Assembly: GCA_948567375.1 (NCBI GenBank)
Contig: OX419755.1
Coordinates: forward strand, 22,821,001 to 22,885,000
DNA: 64,000 bases
DNA from: Lunularia cruciata
Lineage: Eukaryota > Streptophyta > Marchantiopsida > Lunulariales > Lunulariaceae
Reading direction: 5' to 3'
Under the pieces are notes generated by a model. That model made no database searches and was not told the origin of the DNA. It saw nothing but the letters and a program-made list of their open reading frames with translations. The position numbers and the translations under genes are program-made. Shown piece by piece: positions 1-10,309 of this stretch (its first letter is position 1; each line of letters opens with the position of its first letter).

Positions 1-232
1 CCTACAATTTATCTTAGTTAACATGTAGATTCAAAACATCTATCATTCTCCATAAGTTACAATCTAAAGTACCAAGGGTTCATAAGACAAGGTGATTGTA
101 TTCAAAAAATTCTGCTCAAAGCATGAGATGATGAACTGTGTGAAATGATATTTGGGTAGAATATGGATACAAAAATCCTAATGGTTTAGCAAAATTGGAT
201 TTGGTGGTCCATAAATTCCATCCATCCCATTA
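1..232 (-). other. Retroelement internal region (leader/gag side), degenerate
   Basis: This stretch lies beyond the primer-binding site of the minus-strand LTR at 248-743 and should be the leader and gag start of that element, running off the left edge. It is inverted and similar to 1600-1800: both carry the same order of short blocks, such as a 'ggatggaatttatggaccacc' type segment and a 'taacatgtagatt' segment. No open frame survives. Confidence 0.5.
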
Positions 233-743
233 TTACTTTGATACCAATGTAAAAGGCCAAGGAGAGAAATAAGAGAATGGAAGATCAGAGTGAAAGATTA
301 CATTAGGACTCTTGAATGAGTGAAACGCCAAATGCCTAGCATGAGCTTAGGCTATTTTATTAATAGGGAAGCATACAAAGCTCTTGAGAAGTTTCTAAAG
401 AAACTTCCTAAAAGTTGTTTTCTTAGAGTGCAAGCCAAGCTAACCGAGAAGTTTCTCAAAAGCTTCCTTTTAGAAGCCATCTACTTGACATGCAAGCTAA
501 GCTAGTTGAGATGTTTCCCAATAAGCTTCTTTCTAGAAGCCATTTACTTTACGTGCAAGCTAAGCTAGCAAAGAAGCTTCTTCCTAAAAATCATTACTTG
601 GCATACACATTATCCAATACTTGGAAGGGACCAAGTAGCTTCTTAAATGCTTTCTAAAATATTCTTATAATTCTTGGCTAATTTGGACTATTTGCTACTT
701 TGTTAGTCTTGACTAACTCATTAGTAAACTCCATATTGTTATA
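233..743 (-). repeat. LTR with primer-binding site, minus orientation
   Basis: Read on the minus strand, the segment ends in CA at 248 and is followed at 247-233 by TTGGTATCAAAGTAA, which resembles the plant initiator-Met tRNA primer-binding site (TGGTATCAGAGC). The other end, near 743, aligns with the TGTAACAATAT start of the plus-strand LTR at 1094, with one transition. The length of about 496 bp matches the 501 bp of that LTR. It contains several degenerate copies of a unit with 'gcaagctaagcta' and 'aagcttctt', making it internally near-palindromic. Confidence 0.6.
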
Positions 744-956
744 ATCTGCCTTCAAGCAATCTCTAAGATGCTCATATACCATCACTTTCAAGGCTCTTGA
801 GGAGAGGCAAGGGGCAATATACAACACTTGTGCAAAAAATGACCTATCAAGACATAAAAGTTACTGAGGTTGATAATCTAAGACCTCTAATGGTACTTCC
901 TCTCTTGCTATAAGATGTAGTGATTTAAGGAAGAGATAGTCTCATCAGTAGGACTA
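744..956 (-). repeat. Segment shared, inverted, with 6766-6905
   Basis: About 130-150 bp here (roughly 765-895) is the reverse complement, with mismatches, of 6766-6905. Both contain 'gcacaagtgttgt', 'ctcctcaag' and 'atggtatatgagcatct'. At 6766 the same sequence leads directly into a LINE reverse-transcriptase relic, so this piece is probably a LINE fragment interrupted by LTR elements. No coding frame is preserved. Confidence 0.5.
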
Positions 957-1093
957 TGTAAAAGACCAAGGAGAGAAATAGGAGAATGGTATATCAGAAT
1001 GAAAGATCACATTGGGACTCTTGAATAAGAAAAACTCCAAACGCCTGGGCTATGGTATTTATAAAGAATATACACGGCTCTTGAGAAGATTCT
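957..1093 (-). repeat. Truncated LTR end, minus orientation
   Basis: From 957 (tgtaaaagaccaagg) the sequence repeats the terminal ~135 bp of the LTR at 248-743 in the same orientation. It then stops where the plus-strand LTR begins (TGTAACAATAT at 1094). There is no primer-binding site to its left, so it is either a solo or 3' LTR cut by the insertion at 1094. Confidence 0.5.
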
Positions 1094-1607
1094 TGTAACA
1101 ATATAGAGTTTACAGATAAGTTAGTCAAAGTTAACAAAGTAATAAATATGCCAAATGAGCCTAGAAATTCTAAAATTATATAGGAAACTATTTGGTACCT
1201 TCCAAGTGTTGGGTAACGTGCATGCACAATGACAAACTCTAAGAAGAAGCTTCTTGGGAAGCTTATCAAGTAGCTTAGCTTGCACCCCAAGTAGGTAGCT
1301 TCTAGAAGGAAGCTTCTTGGGAAGTTTCCAACAAGTTTAGCTTGCACGCTAAGTAGACAATTTCTAGAAGGAAACTTCTTGAGAAGATTCTTGGTTAACT
1401 TGGCTTGCACTCCAAGAAGGTGGCTCTAGGAAGCTTTTTGAGAAGCTTATCAAGACCCTTGTATGTTGTCTATAAATACCAAAACCCAAGTTCATGCTAG
1501 GCATTTGGAGTTTCACTCAGTCAAGAGTCTCAATGTGATCTTCCACTTTGATATTCCATTCTCTTATTTCTCTTCTTGGTCTCAATTGATAACATTAGTA
1601 TCAGAAC
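1094..1607 (+). repeat. 5' LTR and primer-binding site of a Ty3/gypsy element
   Basis: The LTR starts TGTAACAATATAG at 1094 and ends GATAACA at 1594 (TG...CA, 501 bp). It is followed at 1595-1607 by TTAGTATCAGAAC, a mutated initiator-Met tRNA primer-binding site. It is the inverted counterpart of the LTR at 248-743 and contains the same internal units with 'agcttcttgggaagctt' palindromes. The gag region of the relic at 1831 lies downstream in the expected orientation. Confidence 0.6.
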
Positions 1608-1830
1608 AAGAATGGGATGGATGGAATTTATGGACCACCAAATCCATTTCCACCAAACCATTGAGATTTTTATGTCCATATACTACCCAAGCATCATTTC
1701 ACTCAGTTCATCATCTCATGCTTTGGGTAAAATTCTCTAAATGTGATCACCTTGTTTGATGAAACCTTGGTACTTCCAATCTACATGTTAACTTAGATCA
1801 ACTATTAGGTAATTTGATAGAGTAGTAGTC

Positions 1831-4345
1831 ATGGAGGCAATACCCGAGGTTATCATTGCCATACAACAAAAAATTGAACACCTTACTTGATTGTTAGAAG
1901 AGCAAATATCAATGACAAGAGCATGTAGAGATAGCACCAATTCAAGAAGGAGAAGAATAAATCTGATTTCCAAAGCCCAAGGTATTTAAGGTAAGAATCT
2001 CTTGGGTGCAATAGAGAACTTTTTGTTTGATTGCAAATGTTATTCAAAGCTACAAATCTTCACAATGAATAGAAACAGATTATCTTGGCTTCCAACCAAC
2101 TGGATGGAGTAGCAAAGCTATGGTGGTGGTTTCAAGTAAAGCAAGCTGAATGGAAAAAAAATTTGTACCAATTTTGACATGGGGAGAATTCAAGAGTTCA
2201 ATAATTGATCCATTCCAAGCTATAAATGCTACACAAGCTGCAGGAGATAAGTTAGTAGAGTTTAAGTAGATTGGCTCTTTAAGAAGCTACATCATATAAT
2301 TCCAAAACACCATCATGCAAATTCTTGATATATTGGAAAGTGAAGCTTTGGATCAATTTGTAATGAGCTTGAAGTCACAAACCAAATTAGAGGTGACTAT
2401 GTAAGAGCAAAAATACTTGAAAGATGCCATGTAGTAGGCTAAGTGTTTTGATTCCTTAGTTGCAATAACTTTATCTCAACCTTGATCTCCATAGAACCTA
2501 CCAATACACTACACATGGGTGGAGGAGCCAACACCGATGGAAATTGATACCATCCAATGAAGACCACTTGGCACTATAGATAGAGAAAGACTAGGAAAAA
2601 TTAGTGATTACTTTTATTGTTGCCAAATTGGGCATTGAATTGTTGAATGTCCACTCGAGAATGAACGACCTCAACAAATCACCCAGATAGAGGTTGTGAA
2701 GCAAAATGATTAGGAAATAAGGAATCCCAATAGGAGATTTTGAGCCACCTACTAGGAATTTTCTTAGTTCTAATGGGATTGAAGGCTTGACTTATGTAAG
2801 TTTGCTTCATTTTCAAGGTACAATATTTAATCATGGTTGTAGAATTTTGGTGGATTTTGGTAGATTTTGGAAGTTCAAAGAATTACATGTCCATGCAGTT
2901 AGCAAAGGAATTAAGTATTCATATCAAGCTAGTAATTGGATGTAGATAGATGATGACTGGAGGTTGAAAGGGTTCTACATTCCTTACTTCACACCCTATT
3001 ACATCCAAGATTGGGAAAGGAAGGAGTATGTGGAGTGTATGAGGTTTGTAGTTGCACCTCTACACTTTGATGTCGTTTTAGGTTTGCCTTGGCTTGAACG
3101 TCATAAGGTTCAATTTGATTGGAATTGACGACAAATTCAAATATAACACCAAGGTAGGAATTTCCAGTTAGTTTGTCTGGCACCTTTGAGTAAGACACCT
3201 AAGAATAGTTAGTCTCAGGATGGAAGTTTATTAGGAAAGCAGCCATAGAGCAAGCTTTGAAGGAAGATAAATCCCAAGATGGGAAATTTGTCAGTAAAGC
3301 AACCATAGAGCATGCTTTGGAGGAAGAATAAGCTATTTTTGTAGTGTAGATCAAGTTGATTGTGTATGGAGGATCCAAGGAAGACCAAAAGCCTCATCAA
3401 GAAATGGTTGATCAAGTAGTCCAAGAGTTTTCAAATGTGTTTATGAATGATCTGCCAAAGGGATTACCTTCCGATCATGGTATGCCCTTCAAGATTGAGC
3501 TATTGCCAAAAAGTACTTTAGTGAGTAGACCAATCTATTGGCTCTCACCAAAGGAATTGGACAAGCTTTGAATAAAATTTATGGAGCTATTGGAGAAGGA
3601 TTTCATACAACATAGTACATCTTTTTGGGGAGTACCGGTACTATTTGTGCCAAAGAATAATGGAGGACTTTGCTTTTGTATTGATTATCATAGTCTTAAC
3701 AAACAAACAATGAAGAATGCACATCCCTTGCCTCAAATTGATGACTTGCTTGATCAATTGAGTGGAGCACAATAATTCTCCAAGTTAGAGCTCTAAAGAA
3801 ACTATTGGCAAATTTCCATTGATAGAGAAGATGTGCAAAAGACTACCTTAAGTACAAGTTATGGGTATTTTGAGTGAAGAGTTCTACCTTTTGGGCTCAC
3901 CAATGATCCAATAATCTTCATGGATCAAATGCATTGGGTGTTGGATGGGCTATGGGATGGATATGTGGTGTGTTCTTGGATGATATTTTAATTTATAGCA
4001 AGATAGAGGCAAAACACATAAATCAAGTGTGAGAAGTCCTAAGACAACTACATTAATGGAAGTTTTACTACAAGAAGTCAAAGTGTACCTTTTGGCAAAA
4101 AGAAGTTAGATTTTTGGGTCACAAGATCTCATTGGAAAGGATCAAGATGGAAGAGAAGAAAATCAAGGCCATTATTGATTGGCCTACTCCAAAGGATGCT
4201 ATAGAAGTACATGCATTTAATGGATTGGTAAGTTTTTACCAATGGTTCCCTCATGAAGCTGTACCATTGACCAACCTCTTGGAGAAGAACTAAAGCTTTT
4301 AGTGGACCACCAAGCATGAAGAAGCATTCTAGAAGCTTAAACATA
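1831..4345 (+). pseudogene. Ty3/gypsy retrotransposon gag-pol relic
   Basis: Gag begins at an ATG at 1831 (MEAIPEVIIAIQQKIEHLT, then a stop). A nucleocapsid zinc-knuckle remnant (CCQIGHWIVEC) is near 2615-2655. The protease region near 2850-3110 ends in VVLGLPWLERH, typical of gypsy proteases. Reverse transcriptase starts around 3400 (FSNVFMNDLPKGLPSDH) and continues through [28 protein letters not shown] and [17 protein letters not shown] to VLPFGLTNDP near 3890. The catalytic loop near 3970 is frameshifted. The RNase H start (EEAF.KLK) is near 4320, where the element is cut off against the opposing relic. Many stops are explained by C-to-T or G-to-A changes. No integrase was seen, so the element is not functional. 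Confidence 0.85.
3215..3330 (+). repeat. Tandem duplication, ~58-bp unit x2
   Basis: Two adjacent copies (about 3215-3272 and 3274-3330) share 'gatgg', 'aagcagccatagagcaagctttg' type sequence with about ten mismatches. They lie between the protease and reverse-transcriptase parts of the gypsy relic, so the duplication probably lengthened the linker of the polyprotein before decay. Confidence 0.6.
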
Positions 4346-4353
4346 TGGTGTCT

Positions 4354-6060
4354 TCAAGATCCATTTTTCAACCATATGACTCTCAATGGTGATTTATCTG
4401 GGTCCTTCAAAACCTCTAGCTTAGGTGCAAAATTTATAGCACACAAAGGATACACATCTGAATCAGATTCAGATTCATCCTTCTCCGTTGAAATCTCCTC
4501 TTCCATGCTTTTGTCCACACCTGAAGCTCCTTCTTCAGAATTTGATTCCCAATAACCAGAAGATGGTGTATCTAAATGTGAAGTGTTGGTGGTGTTAGTC
4601 ACAGGAACTATGACTCTATGGTTTGATGGCCCAATCCTCAAGTACCCCTTGTGCCATCGATCAGTTGTGCATGCTGCTCTCAACCATGGCCTCCCAAGAA
4701 GTAAGTCATAGCTTGAATCCTTCAAGACTTGGAAAGTCATAAGATTTTGAACTCCCATAACTGAAACTACCACCTTATCCACACCCCTACTGGTCAACTT
4801 GTTGTTTGTTTGCCATGCTCACCACAAATGTTGAAGGTCTTGAGGGTATCATACCCTACTTCTTCATCAACCTTTCTGACATGGCATTTACTGTTGATCC
4901 TCCATCAACCAATGCATCCTTGATGTTGTGACCATTCACTCTCACATCAATCTTGGAGGCATATTCACAAGCCTCTCATGGTGTTGGCTTGGCATCCACC
5001 ACCCCTATTGATACTGGAGCTTTTGCCTTCTTCTTCCCCTTGCTCCTTGTAGAACTCAAACCACCTCTAAGCTATTTTCTCAAGGTAAGGTTCAAACCAA
5101 TCAATTGGCCCACTATGATGCTAGCCTTATGGCTACCAACATCCTCCAACACATTGTAGTTCCACTATTGCTTTGAAATCAAGAAATCCTCCATCCTCAA
5201 CTTCTTCCTTGAAGTCTTTGTTGTTGATGGTGTTGAGGTGAGAGTGCTCCTAGTAGAAATAGGAGTATCCTTGCTTGGACTAAATTCTTGAGAAGAGTGA
5301 ACATCCTCTGCAAAACGAGCTCTCTTCTTCTCTTGTGCCAAAAGCTCCAAATTAAGACCCTTGGAGTTTGAGCACTCTCCCTTCTCATACTTGCTCTCAA
5401 CCACATCTATGGATGCTATCCCCTTAACTTTGTTTGGATTAGGAGCCACTTGGGTTTCACTACCTCCCTCTTTCCCTCTATTGGCTCCCTCATAACTCCT
5501 TCTTCCATGGTAAGTGGAATTTGGGCAATTCCTTTGGATATGGCCTCTTCCTCAACAACCAAAACAATTTCTAACATTGAAATTTTTGGCTGGTTGGCCT
5601 CCTCTATATGGATAGTTTCTATAACTCCTAGGCCCTCTTCCCACATTCTGATCCACCTCTCTCTTCTCCCATAATTGCACCATGTTGATTTTGAGATCTA
5701 CAAGTTGTTTTGTAATGGTTTGAAGTGGATCCTTTGGTAGAGGTGCAAGAACTGGAGCAACCACTACTTGTGGTGCAACCCTTGCCACCAAAGTATCAGA
5801 AGTTCCACCATACTTGTAGCCTTGAGGAGGATGCACATCTTCCTTCACCACCAAATCACTCTCATCTATACAAGATGTACAAAATCACTTCAAAGACATC
5901 ATAATGAACTAAAGGTTATACAAATGGATCTTGGTTCTCTAACATAAGTTCAGCCCTCTCCTCTCTTAATTTTCTCTACAAGTGAGCTCTCATAGCCTCC
6001 TTTTGCCTAATGTAAAATTGAACACGGAATATTATCTTGCCTTCTAGAGAGGTCCCGACA
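4354..6060 (-). pseudogene. Ty3/gypsy gag-protease relic, minus strand
   Basis: Read from about 6050 down, the 5854-5552 frame gives a gag C-terminal region ending in FNVRNCFGC. It continues through one stop into a CCHC zinc knuckle of spacing C-x2-C-x4-H-x4-C (GRGHIQRNC, 5575-5535). A charged Ser/Thr-rich linker follows (5449-5165). The next segment (4797-4354) holds the aspartic-protease C-terminal part with SSYDLLLGRPWLR, a hallmark of plant gypsy proteases. An acidic stretch comes after it. Reverse transcriptase is missing: the element stops at 4350 against the opposing gypsy relic. Its LTR is proposed at 6074-6764. Confidence 0.8.
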
Positions 6061-6764
6061 ACAGAACCAAAAATGTGAGCCAACTTGTCTCTCACTCAAG
6101 ATGAACCTCTGATGGCTATTATGGTAGCACACCATGGACTAAGAAGGCAAGGAACCCCAACTCCATCATACTCCTCCAAGGCTAACACTCCAAGACTCAA
6201 GACATTGCTCACTAGAGAACTCAATGAGAGAGATATAGTTGCAAATGAAAGGATGATGAGTACCTCCTCACCCCTTGTTTATATTCTTGTGAAATAGTTA
6301 CGTACCAAAGTTACTTATTACCGTAGTAACTCAAGTTACTAGACTAAAAGTCAAGTAAAGTCAAAAAGTAGAAAGGAATATCCATTCACATAGGCATATT
6401 CCACTAGCATGTGATCTTATCTTGACCCAACCACTAAGTCAAGGATTCCTTCACATGGGCTATCCTTGGACTATAGAAGAATCCAAAACAAAAAGGCTTG
6501 CAGGCCTAAGAGTTCTCAACTCTTTCCTCAAAGCCAAACACCTAGGAATAATACCAAGTCAACGCACTATAATCCAAAATAGTGGTGCTCATCATTTCCA
6601 CTTCCTCTAAAGTAAAGTCCCCTCTATCTTAGCTATGACTAACTTTAGCTAATCATGACTAATGTAGAACCATCCTTTATCTCTACATAAATAATATCTC
6701 TCAAGTACTTGTAATTCCAAGCTAAATATCACAATACCACACACATGCACAAATGGGTGTTACA
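6059..6764 (-). repeat. Putative 5' LTR and PBS of the minus-strand gag-protease element
   Basis: On the minus strand the segment starts TGTAACACCC at 6764 and ends GGCTCACA at 6074 (TG...CA, 691 bp), next to TTTTTGGTTCTGTTG at 6073-6059, which could be a primer-binding site. The position immediately 5' of the gag relic fits. No second LTR copy is in the window to confirm the borders, and the tRNA is not identified. Confidence 0.4.
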
Positions 6765-6765
6765 T

Positions 6766-9255
6766 TACCATAAGAGGTCTAAGATTATCAGCTTGAGTAA
6801 CTTTTACGTTGATAGCTCACTTTTTGCACAAGTGTTGTGCATTGCTCCTCACCTCTCCTCAAGAGGCTTGTAAGGGATGGTATATGAGCATCTCAAAGAT
6901 TGCTTTCAGGCAACTGATCCTTCTAGTGGATTTATTGAGTTGTTTTAGGTGGTTGTAACAATAGCAAGGAGAGATATTCTCATGTCAATTAGATGTAGAC
7001 TTCTGACAAATGGAGAAGGACACAGGGAGCATTAGACCAATTGCTAGTGGAGAGATCTTTTTGTGCTTGGTTAGCCTCACCATTGTCCCTTAGTATTGAT
7101 CTCACTTTTGAGAGCACCTTAATCCATATCAATTTGGAGTAGCTACACTTGGAGGTTGTGGGCCTATTTTCCTAAGCATCAAGGCGCTCCTAGATATCTG
7201 TCCAGAGTGTGGTGTCCTACATGTGGATGTTGAGAATGCTTTTAATAGCATCTCTTGGGCATCCATCTTTAAAGAGCTTAGGGAAGCCCGTGGATTCTTG
7301 AAGAGTCTCATTCCTTTTATGTGGTTGTTTTATGGCCCTCTTCCTTCCTTTTACTACCAACACAGGTGGTTATAAGAGGGAGTCATCATTTTGGAGTTCA
7401 TTGTAGGTACACAACAAGGAGATCCTTTAGGGGAACCATTGTTTGCCATGGCTCACTTTAGAGCTCTCTTTCTACTATTTTGGCCATGCTAAGTTATGTA
7501 TTTCCTTCCTTAATAGATAATACACACATTGTGAGCCCCATAGATCAGATTAGGCAAGCCTTTGGTCACTTGACTACCAAACTACATCTTGTAGAATTGA
7601 GAGTCAAGGTGTCAAAGTGCAAAGCATGGTCCTCTTTTGGTATCCCTTCCTACTTTGAGCTTCTTAAGGGATGTGTCTCATCTATAGATGGACTATGTAT
7701 TCTTGGAGTGCCAATAGTATCAAGGGATTTTTTCACATGCTTCTTAAATGCTATCCTTGTAAAATATATTCTCCATGTGGATGACCTTCCTCTACAAGGA
7801 GATTTGGAGGTGGCATTTGGTATATTCTCCTTTGGTATTTCCCATCAACTGACTTACCTTTTCTACATAGTCCCCCCTTCCTTGAATTTTGTATCACATC
7901 TAAGAGCTTTTGATAGGAGGATTATAGGGATCTTTGGTGATATCATCGGACCATGTGCATTTGAATATATGATAAGAGATTTTGCACATAGACAAACATC
8001 TCTACCAATCTCATATAGAGGGTATTATGTATGGAGGAGATGGCACTTATAGCATAGTTGGGCTCTCTTTGCACCCCTACTTTCCTCCTAATTTGTGGTT
8101 GATGATAGGCTAGTTTTGGAGATACATGTGATCAAAGTGGAAGAAGGATCCTTTTCTCTCCAAGTGTTATTGCGGCATACAAGAGATGGTCTATCCCCAC
8201 CGGCATGGGAGGACCTTCTACACTTTGCTTCACTACTAGCAGATTGGACTAGAGGATTGCAATCTTCCTTGATGGAGCGAGAGTGTCAACATATGCTACA
8301 TTCTCTCTTAGTTGACTCATTCATTCCTTGGGCCACTAGAGCATATCTTTGCTCTTGCTCCAGCAAGAATGCAAGCTCTTGTATCCTAGCTTGACCGTGC
8401 ATTAGGGCATTCTGACTCACACTAGCCACCTTCTCTACAAAGATGAGGTTTTACCTAGGTTTGGTCCACACATCTATATCTTTGTTACTCACTTGTGAGT
8501 GTGATTCTACACTAGATGCAGCAGTGGTCCATATGACACAATGTCCTTTGGAGGACAAAGGATAACTACCCATGATGCCATTAGGGATATATTGTTTGCT
8601 ATGGCAAGAGAGAATGGATACATTGCTTGGAGGGAGCATTCATATTCTTTGCAAACAACATGTGTTAGAGCATACTTGTACTTGGTCCGAGATGATCAAG
8701 TGACAATGGTGGATGTTGTGGTTATAGACCGTATGCATGATGCAGTTTTGGAAGGAGTGATTACTCATCCTTCGGGGAATGGGCAGTGAGCGGAGTAGTA
8801 GCACACAAGGTCTCCAAGTATAGAGATATGCAGCAGGTCACCTCTTTGTTCCTTTAGCCTTGGAGTTATATGGAGCGATGGACATGGCATTTGACACATT
8901 TGTTAGGGAGTGTGCAAGAGCTTATCATATTAGACGCCAAGGGTACCATTCTCACTCTCATAATTTGTAGCATACTTTAGATAGTGTGTGTCCATTATAG
9001 AGAGCATTGGCCGGTGCAATCCTTAAAAGAGCAATCACTCTAAGTGGTGCTTCTTTGGATGCTCCAATAGTTTGTAGACCTTATGACTTGCATAAGTCAG
9101 CTATCTTAGGTGCGATAGGTCAGACTTCTCATACCAATACTATTGGTGCCTAGCCCCATTTTACCATTTTTGTCTCTCCCTTGTGCAGCTTCATGGGGTC
9201 TTCCCATCCTTCATGTGTTCTATGCGGTCACCTTTCTCCCTTTAATAAAAAAAAC
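6766..9255 (+). pseudogene. Non-LTR (LINE) retrotransposon relic: reverse transcriptase and C-terminal region
   Basis: The first ~140 bp are shared with 765-895. A reverse-transcriptase frame with stops follows: RPIASGEI equivalent near 7035, FGVATLGGCGPIF near 7135, VDVENAFNSISWASIF near 7220, and the motif-B-like GTQQGDPLGEPLFA near 7410-7450. Downstream frames 7480-8052 and 8095-8394 look like the thumb and linker. A C-terminal domain at 8541-8789 has GGQRITTHDAIRDIL and DDQVTMVDVVVIDR, similar in layout to the second relic at 37.6-38.7 kb. The ORF appears to end in a TAG inside a hairpin (9145-9157), leaving a short 3' tail and an A-rich end (9241-9255). Frameshifts and stops make it non-functional. 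LINE affiliation is secure from the RT motifs; the clade is not assigned. Confidence 0.75.
9144..9255 (+). repeat. LINE 3' tail: hairpin family copy A
   Basis: GGTGCCTAGCCCC followed by CATGGGGTCTTCCCATC gives two potential stem-loops, then TATGCGGTCACCTTT and an A-rich run. The same ~95-bp block recurs alone at 19226-19320 and 27026-27119, and inverted at 24197-24264 and 39066-39090. Here it sits directly after the LINE reading frame, identifying it as the LINE 3' end. Confidence 0.7.
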
Positions 9256-9810
9256 ATGCTATTGCGGAGATTAACAAGCGTAGGCCTTAATGCACTTTTC
9301 CTCTCCACTTGTGTTCTGTGGTGTTTTTAGTGGAAATATTTTTAATTATCTAGTTTTTAATTTTCTTTCTTTCATATAATGTTCTCCTGTTGGATTATAT
9401 AGACTTGAATGTCTTTAGACTTAAATTTTCTTATTGTCATGAAACCTTTAAAAGAATAATTTAATATTCTGTTACGTTTGAAAAGAGTCAATATTTCACT
9501 TATCAAAGTTAGGACTATGGATAAGGACAAGTCCAAGGACTTGCACTTATAAAGGTTATGAACAATGCAAAGCTTTCATGAGTCCCATTAAGGAACAAGA
9601 GGCATTGCACCGATAAGATTTGACTAGATTAGGGTCGGTGCCAATGGTATTTTATTAGTCTATTTCTTGTGGTAATAAGCTTCACATCTCATGAGAATAG
9701 ATATTAGACTAGGTTTAAAAAAATTTCTATGTTTGATAGCTTTTCTCTAATATAAATGCCGGCGTTGGATTCAATAATTCTCTCCTGCTACGACTAGTGA
9801 TACTGGTGAT
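9256..9810. other. Non-coding gap between LINE relic and DNA transposon
   Basis: AT-rich sequence without an open frame longer than a few dozen codons and without a recognisable repeat. It is probably old intergenic sequence into which the neighbouring elements inserted. Confidence 0.5.
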
Positions 9811-9840
9811 GTACATTAGGGGGTTTCAGAAATAGGTTTG
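9811..9840 (+). repeat. Left terminal inverted repeat of Harbinger element
   Basis: GTACATTA then GGGGGTTTCAGAAATAG, matching the right end at 18905-18931 in inverted orientation. Subterminal similarity continues weakly (a 'gtttnnn...aacttca' block on both sides). Confidence 0.75.
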
Positions 9841-10309
9841 ACGGATGTCTACGGGATAAATAACAAACTTCATAATAATTTTTAGTGAACTCTGTAACGA
9901 TACAAGATTGTAATAACTGAACGCTCTATAACTTCAGTTAAAGGATATATTTTGCAAATTTCATTCATTTATAAAAATCAAATCATATGTTACGGATGGA
10001 ATGTCATAACTAAATAAATGATTGTCAAAAAGAGTGATGTGTTTCCTCAAGAGGGTGGCCACGTGGTCAGTTAGTCACGTATTGATGATCTGGTTTCCGT
10101 ATTCAAGATCCAAAATGGCCCCGCCCAACAATTCAAATTTGTAAACTCAAATTCACCACCCTCTGGAGCTAATGTGCAAGTTGTCAGGCAAGTAATGGCA
10201 GTTTTGTAGTTTTGCATTGGTGTGGGAAATGATCAGCACCACCGTGCGGCAACCAAGAAATTGATTAGAGGGCGACGATTCTCACGCTAGGAGTGCAACA
10301 AAATTTTTG

